This document shows, piece by piece, positions 1-5,488 of a DNA stretch of 8,783 bases. The DNA lies in assembly GCA_018065375.1 (NCBI GenBank), contig JAGHTJ010000139.1, positions 1-8,783 of the forward strand, given 5' to 3'. A model generated the notes under the pieces. That model saw only the letters and a list, made by a program, of their open reading frames with translations, was not told the origin of the DNA and did not search any database. The number at the start of each line of letters is the position of its first letter. The stretch's first letter is position 1. A program made the translations under genes and the position numbers. Source of the DNA: Candidatus Equinaster intestinalis. GTDB taxonomy: Bacteria; Bacillota_A; Clostridia; Oscillospirales; Acutalibacteraceae.

Positions 1-51
1 GCTTATTATGAGTCCCGCGGTTTCGAAATTGGTGTCTTTTGATTCGCTCAT
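1..51 (-). CDS. N-terminus of an unidentified protein, cut by window edge
   Basis: Reading leftward from an ATG at 49-51, seventeen codons run to the window edge without a stop (MSESKDTNFETAGLIIS). A good ribosome site, GAGGAG (58-63 read on the minus strand), lies 6 nt before the ATG, and the gene begins 21 nt after the radC stop, so it is very likely the next gene in the radC operon. In many Clostridia radC is followed by mreB, but this start does not resemble MreB. Too little is present to name a family; the Ser/Glu/Lys/Asp-rich start suggests a cytoplasmic N-terminus, but even that is weak. Confidence 0.6.
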   Translation of the reverse strand, partial: MSESKDTNFETAGLIIS

Positions 52-72
52 AAATTTCTCCTCACTTAAAAA

Positions 73-768
73 CTATTTAAACAAATACTTGAAATTTTCC
101 GATTGTGCCAGGGATACAAAATCTCCTCCGGCTACAATAATATGGTCTGCAAGGTGTACGCCGATGGTTTTAAGCGCATCGCCGATTGTCTTTGTAACGG
201 TGAGGTCTGCACCCGAGGGAAGCGCCAGACCGTTTGGGTGATTGTGGGCGAGTACAACCGCATTGGCGCGGGTTTTAATCAGTACCTCGATAACCTTTCT
301 TGTGCTTACGCCTACTGCCGATATGTCACCCTTTTCTATTATATCAAAGGATAAAAATTTACCCGATGAGCCGAGGCTTACGATTCCGAACTCCTCCTCG
401 GTTATTCCGGCAAAGCGGCTGATAAGATATGTTCCGAGCTCTTCGATGGTGCATAGTCTGGACGACATATCCGAATTATCCTCATTGTAAGCCCTTGCGG
501 CGGCGAGAATGAGCTTGAAAAGCACCGCCGAGTTTTCGCCCATGCCCTCAACCTTTTGCAGTTCGTCTATCGAGGCATTGAAAACCCCCGAAAGGGAGCC
601 GAAGTGCTCGATAAGCCGGTGGGCGATTTCGTTTGTGTCGCTCCTCGGAATGGAATAAAAGAGTATCATTTCGAGTATTTCGTGCGGAGGAGTGCTTTTT
701 GAAAAACCGTTTTCAATGAACTTTTTTCTCACTTTTGCGCGGTGACCGGCATGTAAATTGTTTTCCAA
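73..768 (-). CDS. radC: RadC/YsxA family JAB-MPN domain protein
   Basis: A 231-residue protein of normal RadC length. The N-terminal UPF0758 part contains a helix-hairpin-helix-like stretch around residues 72-90 (VEGMGENSAVL). The C-terminal JAMM metalloprotease-like domain has the signature HNHPNG (residues 175-180) followed by PSGAD (184-188), giving H175, H177 and D188 as probable metal ligands, with a Glu cluster at 124-126 in the usual upstream position. The family was once linked to DNA repair, but its biochemical role is unsettled. The start is TTG (766-768), not ATG: a strong AAAAGGAGG site sits 7 nt upstream, and a consensus promoter lies just before it. It is the first gene of a minus-strand unit that continues into the gene cut at position 1. 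Confidence 0.95.
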   Translation of the reverse strand: MENNLHAGHRAKVRKKFIENGFSKSTPPHEILEMILFYSIPRSDTNEIAHRLIEHFGSLSGVFNASIDELQKVEGMGENSAVLFKLILAAARAYNEDNSDMSSRLCTIEELGTYLISRFAGITEEEFGIVSLGSSGKFLSFDIIEKGDISAVGVSTRKVIEVLIKTRANAVVLAHNHPNGLALPSGADLTVTKTIGDALKTIGVHLADHIIVAGGDFVSLAQSENFKYLFK

Positions 769-800
769 ATATCTTCCTCCTTTTCACATTGTTTAGGTAT

Positions 801-829
801 ATTATAACGGTTTTCGGGCTTTAAGTAAA
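801..829 (-). promoter_or_regulatory. Sigma-A-type promoter of radC
   Basis: On the minus strand TTTACT (829-824) and a perfect TATAAT (806-801) are separated by 17 bp. The predicted start of transcription is near 794, giving a leader of about 25 nt that contains the AGGAGG site of radC. The -35 matches 4 of 6 consensus bases. Confidence 0.75.
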
Positions 830-836
830 TAAAAAG

Positions 837-865
837 TTGAAAAATGGCGCAAAATAGGTTATCAT
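837..865 (+). promoter_or_regulatory. Sigma-A-type promoter of the pseudouridine synthase
   Basis: TTGAAA (837-842) and TATCAT (860-865) are separated by exactly 17 bp. The expected transcript starts near 872, leaving a leader of about 15 nt before the ATG at 888, which has a GAGGG ribosome site (877-881) 6 nt upstream. The -35 lies only 7 bp from the -35 of the radC promoter on the other strand. Confidence 0.7.
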
Positions 866-887
866 TTACCTGAAATGAGGGAAAAGA

Positions 888-1013
888 ATGAAGGCTTTTA
901 CAATAGGTAAAAACGATGCGGGTCAGCGGCTTGATAAGTTTATAGGCAAAACTGTGCCACGGCTTCCGAAATCGCTTATGTATAAACAAATAAGGCTTAA
1001 AATATCAAGGTAA
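888..1013 (+). pseudogene. Frameshifted N-terminal S4 part of the RluA-family synthase
   Basis: From the ATG at 888 (GAGGG ribosome site at 877-881) the frame encodes MKAFTIGKNDAGQRLDKFIG and continues through LPKSLMYKQIRLK, the typical start of the S4 RNA-binding domain in RluA-family enzymes. It then breaks into ISR and a TAA at 1011-1013. Adding one A to the AAAA run at 999-1002 restores NIKVNRKRAEISTRLNEGD and leads directly into the catalytic frame that is open to 1861. The restored S4 domain looks complete and conserved, so the lesion is either a very recent mutation or a base missed in sequencing/assembly. I list it as broken because that is what the sequence shows. Confidence 0.8.
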
Positions 1014-1066
1014 ACCGTAAACGCGCCGAAATCTCCACAAGGCTCAACGAGGGCGATATAGTTGAA

Positions 1067-1861
1067 ATGTATGTTGCCGATGAGTTTTTTGAGGCGTGTA
1101 AGCCGCAGTATGATTTTTTGAAGGCATCGCAGAATTTAAGCGTTATTTATGAGGACGAAAATATCCTGCTCGCCGATAAGCCGCAGGGAGTTTTGGTTCA
1201 CCCCGATAAAAACGAGTATAACGATACCCTCATTTCACGTATTCAGCGCTATCTTTATGAAAAGGGCGAATATGACCCCGAAACCGAAAACTCCTTTGTT
1301 CCCGCCCTTGCCAACCGAATTGACCGAGGCACCGGCGGAATAGTAATAGCCGCCAAAAACGCCGAGGCTCTGCGGATACTTTGCGAAAAGATAAAATCGC
1401 GGGAAATTGATAAGGAATATCTTGCAGTGGTTCACGGTAAGCCCCCTAAAAAAGAGGATTTGCTCGAGGCGTACCTTGAAAAGAATTCGGATAAAAATAA
1501 GGTTTATTTAAGCTCAAAACCAAACGGAAATAATGTTCCGATAAGAACAAAATACCGCGTAATAAAGCAAAAGGGCGACCTTACGCTCATCGAGGTTTTG
1601 CTTCTTACGGGCAGAACTCATCAGATAAGAGCCCAAATGGCGAAGGTTGGTCTGCCGTTGCTCGGAGACGGTAAATACGGCAACATTTCGGCGGATAAAA
1701 AGATGGGGTACACACGCCAGGCGCTTTATTCCTATAAGCTTACCTTCTGCTTTGTAAGTGACGCGGGAATTCTGGATTATTTAAACGGAAAAACCTTTGA
1801 GGTGCCGAAGGTATGGTTTGCCGATGAAATCTTCGGCGAGGATTACAAACGGAAATTGTAA
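1067..1861 (+). CDS. RluA-family RNA pseudouridine synthase, catalytic domain
   Basis: The family isomerises uridine to pseudouridine in rRNA or tRNA. Counting from the ATG at 1067 (264 residues), NRIDRGTGG (83-91) is the catalytic motif with D86 as nucleophile, and TGRTHQIRAQMA (181-192) is the conserved motif that lines the active site; LLGDGKYG (198-205) is also typical. The frame is actually open from 1001, and residues encoded before 1067 (NRKRAEISTRLNEGD) belong to the S4 domain, so the ATG at 1067 is only the first ATG in this frame; it has no ribosome site. The real gene most likely starts at 888 and is interrupted by one missing base at the 999-1002 A run. Without the restored S4 domain substrate binding would be impaired. 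The exact target (RluC-, RluD- or RluB-like) cannot be told. Confidence 0.9.
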   Translation: MYVADEFFEACKPQYDFLKASQNLSVIYEDENILLADKPQGVLVHPDKNEYNDTLISRIQRYLYEKGEYDPETENSFVPALANRIDRGTGGIVIAAKNAEALRILCEKIKSREIDKEYLAVVHGKPPKKEDLLEAYLEKNSDKNKVYLSSKPNGNNVPIRTKYRVIKQKGDLTLIEVLLLTGRTHQIRAQMAKVGLPLLGDGKYGNISADKKMGYTRQALYSYKLTFCFVSDAGILDYLNGKTFEVPKVWFADEIFGEDYKRKL

Positions 1862-1883
1862 CTATTTTGTAATTTTTTCGGTA

Positions 1884-1912
1884 TTGACCTTTTTATCATA
1901 TTTTGTTAGAAT
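1884..1912 (+). promoter_or_regulatory. Strong promoter of the lipoprotein gene
   Basis: TTGACC (1884-1889) and TAGAAT (1907-1912) are spaced by 17 bp, each one mismatch from consensus. Transcription should start near 1919, leaving a leader of about 34 nt. No hairpin terminator is visible between the synthase stop (1861) and this promoter, so read-through from upstream is possible as well. Confidence 0.75.
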
Positions 1913-1952
1913 GATAGCAGATTGTTAAAAAATAAACGAGGGGAATTATCCA

Positions 1953-3047
1953 ATGAAAAGATTTATAAGCATTTTACTTTGTGTAAGTATTGTACTTTGT
2001 ATGGCTTTGATGGCAGGCTGTAGCGGCGAGGAGACCGAAAACACCGAATCGGAAAATACCGAGGTATCGGGTGAGGTTGCTTCGCAGTCGGAGGGAACCG
2101 TTTCGGGAACTACAACCTCGGAAACCACCTCAAATGCCACTACCTCTTCATCTTCAAAAACAACTTCGTCTTCAAAAGGCGGCTCGGGCTCGAAGCCGAA
2201 CATTGCTCCCACTCCCTTTTCTTCGCAGACCAATGCTCCCTCGAAATTCCCCGAATTTCCGCTCGGCGTAGCAAAGAATATACCTTCAAATGCTACCAAG
2301 CCGGTAAAAAATGCGGATAGTACATATATCCCCGCCGCACAGGGCAGACCCGATTATTCGGGACACAATTCACCCGATAGCGCAGCAAATATAGACGATA
2401 ATATCTTTATTGATGCTATGGAATATTCGGGCTATAACCTCGCAAAGCATAAAAAGGACGGCAGAATGTGGCAGTATGTGCTCTCAAAAGAGAAAAAAGC
2501 GGCAGGCTGGCTTTCCAATATCACCTACGGCGGCGTAAGCTCGGGATATGAGACCACGCCTGAAGGTGCTCCCGACATTCAGTATTTTGAAAAGCACGGT
2601 CTTGTATGCGCGTCCTACATAGCATACGTTTATTTCAACTATTTGCCCAATGTGCTCGGTATTGATACCTCAATGCTCGATTTCCCGAATCAGTCGATTT
2701 TGGCGCACGATTGGTATTGCGCCTGCCTCGAATGGGAAAAGAAGGGCTATACACATCAGATTAACTATACAACCTCGGGTCACGCGGGAACATATCTTAA
2801 GCTTACCTCCCACGATGAAATCCCGATAGGCTCGCTTGTATGTATGAGCCCGAAAGAGGGCAGTACACATTGCTCGCATATCTGTATCTATGCAGGTTAT
2901 AAAAACGGCTATCACTGGGTTACCCACGTAGGTAACGAAAACGGCCCCGAGTTCTGCTCGATAGAGCGTATGACCTACGGACCCGACCCGCAGTATATGC
3001 TGGCAATCTTCTCAACACCGACCTGCGTTAAACAAATTAAATATTAA
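1953..3047 (+). CDS. Secreted lipoprotein with NlpC/P60-like cysteine hydrolase domain
   Basis: A 364-residue protein. Residues 1-22 are a lipoprotein signal (MKRF, then a hydrophobic stretch ending LMAGC) with C23 as the probable lipid-anchored cysteine. Residues 24-100 are a low-complexity Glu/Thr/Ser linker, suited to crossing the cell wall. The C-terminal part has GLVCASYIAYVYF (217-229), which resembles the nucleophile motif of NlpC/P60 peptidases with C219 as candidate. Then comes HICIYAGYKNGYHWVTHVG (309-327), matching the HVGIYxG motif plus a following His; H309 and H325 would complete a Cys-His-His set. Such enzymes usually cut peptidoglycan stem peptides. The match is motif-level and the usual DCSG is replaced by LVCAS, so an atypical papain-like hydrolase is also possible. 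Ribosome site GAGGGG (1938-1943) sits 9 nt before the ATG. It is cotranscribed with the small membrane protein 22 nt downstream. Confidence 0.8.
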   Translation: MKRFISILLCVSIVLCMALMAGCSGEETENTESENTEVSGEVASQSEGTVSGTTTSETTSNATTSSSSKTTSSSKGGSGSKPNIAPTPFSSQTNAPSKFPEFPLGVAKNIPSNATKPVKNADSTYIPAAQGRPDYSGHNSPDSAANIDDNIFIDAMEYSGYNLAKHKKDGRMWQYVLSKEKKAAGWLSNITYGGVSSGYETTPEGAPDIQYFEKHGLVCASYIAYVYFNYLPNVLGIDTSMLDFPNQSILAHDWYCACLEWEKKGYTHQINYTTSGHAGTYLKLTSHDEIPIGSLVCMSPKEGSTHCSHICIYAGYKNGYHWVTHVGNENGPEFCSIERMTYGPDPQYMLAIFSTPTCVKQIKY

Positions 3048-3069
3048 ATTAAAAAACGGAGAGTGTAAA

Positions 3070-3249
3070 ATGCGAAAAGGAAGTATCGGGCGGCGGCTTC
3101 TTCAGCTTGGCAATATTATAACGGGAGCAGGACTTATATTAAGTAGCATTGAAGCCTTTTCTGATAACGTATTTAAAATCATTGTTCTTGTTGGCTTAAC
3201 CATAGATATAATTGCGGTATTTTTCATTTGGAAAAAATCGGAATTTTAA
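3070..3249 (+). CDS. Small two-helix membrane protein, 59 residues
   Basis: An ATG at 3070 opens 59 codons ending at TAA 3247-3249. A ribosome site (GGAGAG, 3059-3064) lies 5 nt upstream, and the gene starts 22 nt after the lipoprotein stop, so both are probably on one mRNA ending at the terminator just downstream. The protein begins MRKGSIGRRL (basic), then has two hydrophobic segments at about residues 11-30 and 34-54 separated by a short EAFSDN turn, and ends WKKSEF. Basic residues at both ends suggest that both termini lie in the cytoplasm. I do not recognise a family. It could help place or regulate the neighbouring lipoprotein, but that rests only on adjacency. Confidence 0.65.
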   Translation: MRKGSIGRRLLQLGNIITGAGLILSSIEAFSDNVFKIIVLVGLTIDIIAVFFIWKKSEF

Positions 3250-3278
3250 GCGAATTCGGTTTAGCAGATAAAAAGTTA

Positions 3279-3318
3279 CCCGCCGAAAAGGGAAAATCCT
3301 TTTCGGCGGGTTTTTCTT
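3279..3318 (+). terminator. Intrinsic terminator of the lipoprotein operon
   Basis: A perfect 13-bp stem, CCCGCCGAAAAGG (3279-3291) with its exact complement at 3298-3310, closes a 6-nt loop and is followed by TTTTTCTTG. It lies 30 nt after the stop of the small membrane protein. Confidence 0.93.
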
Positions 3319-3374
3319 GTGCCAAAAACTTCTTTATGCACTTATTGCATTGCCATCCGGCTTTTTTTGTTGAG

Positions 3375-3505
3375 TTTTATTTTGTGCATGGCGGGCGGCT
3401 GCACGGAGCATAGCTCCGTGCGAAGTGCGTTTCACAAAGGCGAAACGCACTAATGCAAGGCTTCGCCTTGCCGCCGCCCGCCGTAAATTTGATGAAACTT
3501 TGCGG
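3375..3505 (+). repeat. Structured repeat, copy 1: 93-nt cloverleaf with flanks
   Basis: The core at 3390-3482 folds on paper into a four-way junction. The closing stem is GGCGGGCGGC (3390-3399) with GCCGCCCGCC (3473-3482). Hairpin 1 is GCACGGAGC/GCTCCGTGC (3401-3409 with 3413-3421). Hairpin 2 is GTGCGTTTC/GAAACGCAC (3425-3433 with 3442-3450). Hairpin 3 is GCAAGGC/GCCTTGC (3455-3461 with 3465-3471). All four stems are perfect. A second copy without any insertion or deletion is at 8615-8707 (77 of 93 bases identical). Similarity extends upstream over a shared TTTTATTTTGTG (3375-3386) and weakly downstream to about 3505. It does not encode a protein and has no tRNA sequence hallmarks. It may be a non-autonomous mobile repeat or an RNA element; orientation is arbitrary. 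Confidence 0.8.
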
Positions 3506-3531
3506 TTATAGTGCAAATTATATTTTGCATT

Positions 3532-3599
3532 GTAGGGGCGATCATTGATCGCCCGCCGGACTTGATGAAAATTCACGGGCGCGCAATGCACGCCCCTAC
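3532..3599. repeat. Inverted pair of GTAGGGGCG hairpin repeats
   Basis: GTAGGGGCG at 3532-3540 and its exact complement CGCCCCTAC at 3591-3599 face each other. The left one continues into a perfect 8-bp hairpin, GGGCGATC/GATCGCCC around an ATT loop (3536-3554). The right one forms GGGCG/CGCCC around a GCGCAATGCA centre (3577-3595). Both share the pattern GTAGGGGCG...ATTG...CGCCC, so they look like two oppositely oriented copies of one short repeat. I recall very similar strings scattered through Ruminococcaceae genomes. Confidence 0.6.
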
Positions 3600-3880
3600 G
3601 GAATCCCACCACCGCAAACGGTTCCCCTCCCTTTGGCAATGGAGGCAAGGCGGCCGGATAAATTCATCATATAATGCGGGACGTCGAGGCGCCGTCCCCT
3701 ACGGTTGACGGAAAAATTTATCAAATTTACGGCGGCGGAGCAAAGCGCCCCTTGTTAAAGGGGAGAGGGCCACGAAGTGGCGAGGGGATTCGGGAATTCA
3801 AGGATTCAAAAAGACCATAAAACGGAAAAAACGGAATCCCTCCACCGCTCTTCGGTTCCCCTCCCTCCCCGGAGGCAGGC
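3599..3880. repeat. Direct repeat pair (GGAATCCC...GGTTCCCCTCCCT) with hairpins between
   Basis: The stretch at 3599-3632 and that at 3832-3866 share CGGAATCCC, CCACCGC and CGGTTCCCCTCCCT in the same order, with small differences and one indel between. Between them are further short palindromes: CCCCTT/AAGGGG near 3749-3763 and GCCAC-GAA-GTGGC near 3769-3781. The whole 3320-3905 stretch has no frame with a credible ribosome site or protein character; I read it as accumulated intergenic repeats. Confidence 0.6.
3677..3702 (-). repeat. 26-nt GTAGGGGACGGCGCC repeat, copy 1
   Basis: Read on the minus strand this 26-nt unit starts GTAGGGGACGGCGCC and ends GTCCCG. It matches 24 of 26 bases of the unit at 8465-8490 on the plus strand. 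GGGAC and GTCCC within it can pair across a GGCGCC centre. Confidence 0.65.
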
Positions 3881-3905
3881 AAAACGTTCAATATCATTGC
3901 ATTAT

Positions 3906-3928
3906 AAAAAAGGAGGGCGAAGCCCTCC
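3906..3928 (-). terminator. Intrinsic terminator of the EIIC-nth-pdxY-tcdA operon
   Basis: Read on the minus strand, GGAGGGC-TTC-GCCCTCC (3928-3912) forms a 7-bp stem with a 3-nt loop and is followed by TTTTTT (3911-3906). It starts 16 nt after the tcdA stop codon. On the plus strand the hairpin is followed by A residues, so it works only leftward. Confidence 0.88.
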
Positions 3929-3944
3929 CTAAAAAACATCAATA

Positions 3945-4649
3945 TTATTTTATCAGTTCTTTTACCACAAACGAGGCTATTGCAAGACCTGCGGCGGCGG
4001 GTACAAATATCATACTCGCCGGAGCGCTTTTGCCGTCCGCCTTTTCGCTTCCGGTTTTTGCATTTACCGGCGTTTCGTCCGACCAGGCTACCGGCAGATG
4101 CTTTATCCCCTTCTTTTTAAGCTCGGTGCGCATTGCCCGGGCAAGGGGACAAACACTCGTTTTGTAAATATCGTCTATGCGGATTCTTGTGGGGTCGAGC
4201 TTGTTGCCGGTTCCCATTGAAGAAATTATCGGTATTTTAAGGGAGTCTGCCCTTAAAATAAGCTCGGTTTTCGAAGACACAGAATCTATGGCATCAATTA
4301 TAAAATCATAAACCGATAAATCGGTGCTTTCGGCAGTTTCGGCGCCGTAAAAAATATCAAAGCCCTGAATTTTTATTTCGGGGTTTATTTCTTTTGCCCG
4401 ATTTATTGCCGCCCGGGTTTTGGATAAACCGAGGGTGTCACGCGTTGCGATGAGCTGACGGTTTAAATTGCTTTCCTCTACCGTGTCGCAGTCAAAAATA
4501 TCAATGCTTCCGATTCCCGAGCGTACAAGCGCCTCCAAAACGAATGAACCCACTCCGCCGATACCGAAAAGAGCAACCCTTGCGTTTTTAAGCTTTTCGG
4601 TTGCGGCTTCCCCCAGCAGGGCGGCAGTTCGCGAATGAAAATTATTCAT
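3945..4649 (-). CDS. tcdA: tRNA threonylcarbamoyladenosine dehydratase (ThiF/MoeB family)
   Basis: TcdA (CsdL/YgdL) uses ATP to cyclise t6A to ct6A at position 37 of ANN-decoding tRNAs. The 234-residue protein has the nucleotide-binding GIGGVGS (29-35), the DCDTVEESNLNRQ block (53-65) typical of the E1-like ThiF fold, SSMGTGNKLDPT (143-154) and KTSVCPLARAMR (163-174), the last two being characteristic of TcdA as opposed to MoeB or ThiF. It lacks a rhodanese domain and the zinc-binding CxxC pairs of MoeB. Length is normal. It is the last gene of the operon; its ATG lies inside the end of the B6 kinase gene (8-nt overlap, ATGAATAA), so translation is probably coupled, and a terminator follows at once. 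Confidence 0.92.
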   Translation of the reverse strand: MNNFHSRTAALLGEAATEKLKNARVALFGIGGVGSFVLEALVRSGIGSIDIFDCDTVEESNLNRQLIATRDTLGLSKTRAAINRAKEINPEIKIQGFDIFYGAETAESTDLSVYDFIIDAIDSVSSKTELILRADSLKIPIISSMGTGNKLDPTRIRIDDIYKTSVCPLARAMRTELKKKGIKHLPVAWSDETPVNAKTGSEKADGKSAPASMIFVPAAAGLAIASFVVKELIK

Positions 4650-5487
4650 CTTCTTCTCCGAGATATTTTAATAGGCTGGGAATTTCACCCTCAAAATTTA
4701 CACCGTAACGGTAGGTTTCATCCCGCAATGTGCGCTTCATTGAGCCAACCGTAAACTTAACGGCAATTTCGGTGGCCGAAACAAGGTTCTTGCCGCGGAT
4801 AAATGCCGAAATCAGAGCGCTTGCGAAAACGTCTCCCGTGCCGTGGAAAAGGGCGTCTATTTTTTCGCTCATAAGGTAATCGGTCCGGTGACCGTCAAAA
4901 ACGGCGGCGCCGAGCTTTTTATCATTGAAATAAACGCCGGTAAGAACTATCTTTGCACCGGTTTCCTTGTAAAGTGCGCCGAGCAGCTCCTCAATATATT
5001 CTTCGGTGTAAGGACCCTCTTCGTACCTTCTTCCGAGCAAAAGACAAGCTTCGGTAATGTTAGGTATTATAATATCGGCTTTTTTGCAAAGCTTCAGCAT
5101 TGCCGCCGGAAAATCCTCGGGGAAGCCGACATAAAGCCTGCCGTTATCCGCCATTGCGGGGTCGGTGGCAACAATTGTTTTTTCGGTTTTGAGAAGCTCG
5201 ATTGCCTCAATCACCAAATCCACCTGCTTTAAGCTGCCGAGATAGCCGGTGTAGAAGGCATCAAAGGTGATACCCTCCTTTTTCCAATGCTGTGCGATGG
5301 GCATAATGTCATCGGTTAAATCGCGGAAGGTGTATCCCTTAAAACCGCCGGTGTGGGTGGATAAAACCACCGTTGGGATAACTGCCGTTTCAATACCCGC
5401 CGCCGAGCATATCGGAAGCGCAACCGTGAGCGAACATTTGCCGAATCCCGAAATATCGTGGATAGCGGCAATTCTTTTTTGTGCCAT
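4642..5487 (-). CDS. pdxY: Pyridoxal/pyridoxamine kinase (ribokinase family)
   Basis: Phosphorylates vitamin B6 vitamers with ATP in the salvage route to pyridoxal 5'-phosphate. The 281-residue protein has DISGFGKCSL (11-20) at the substrate end, DPAMADNGRLY (109-119), NITEACLLLG (143-152) and the HGTGD motif (215-219) with D219 as catalytic base, as in PdxK/PdxY. The ATG at 5485-5487 has AGAGG 8 nt upstream. Only 1 nt separates it from the nth stop, and it overlaps tcdA by 8 nt, so it is inside a tight operon. PdxY and the clostridial pyridoxamine kinase are hard to tell apart from motifs, so the symbol is tentative; the reaction class is firm. Confidence 0.9.
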   Translation of the reverse strand: MAQKRIAAIHDISGFGKCSLTVALPICSAAGIETAVIPTVVLSTHTGGFKGYTFRDLTDDIMPIAQHWKKEGITFDAFYTGYLGSLKQVDLVIEAIELLKTEKTIVATDPAMADNGRLYVGFPEDFPAAMLKLCKKADIIIPNITEACLLLGRRYEEGPYTEEYIEELLGALYKETGAKIVLTGVYFNDKKLGAAVFDGHRTDYLMSEKIDALFHGTGDVFASALISAFIRGKNLVSATEIAVKFTVGSMKRTLRDETYRYGVNFEGEIPSLLKYLGEEDE

Positions 5488-5488
5488 T

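Larger units (their letters stand above)
3478..3735. repeat. 16-nt inverted repeat framing the repeat mosaic
   Basis: CCGCCGTAAATTTGAT at 3478-3493 recurs as its exact reverse complement at 3720-3735. The 226 nt between hold the GTAGGGG pair, one GGAATCCC repeat and the 26-nt GGGACG repeat. The arms may mark the ends of a composite non-autonomous element or two separate insertions of the same repeat in opposite directions. Confidence 0.55.

Noticed and set aside
993..1013. Programmed -1 frameshifting in the synthase gene
   Set aside because: The codons at the shift point (AGG CTT AAA ATA) do not form an X-XXY-YYZ slippery heptamer, and an A4 run is short for transcriptional slippage; a simple one-base loss explains it better.
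1946..2299. 117-codon frame on the minus strand with many FE/VF residues
   Set aside because: It is the mirror of the Ser/Thr/Glu linker of the lipoprotein and has no independent signals.
3390..3482. Reading the cloverleaf as a tRNA gene
   Set aside because: It has the size and junction of a tRNA, but no 7-nt anticodon loop, no GGTTCGA-type T loop and no CCA/acceptor logic; the hairpin loops are 3, 8 and 3 nt and the closing stem is 10 bp.
3375..3735. CRISPR array
   Set aside because: The repeats differ in type, length and orientation and there are no regular spacers or cas genes.
3228..3942. Open frames of 61-104 codons on both strands in the 3228-3942 gap
   Set aside because: They lie wholly or largely within repeats and palindromes, lack ribosome sites, and translate to Arg/Pro/His-rich nonsense typical of repeat-derived frames.
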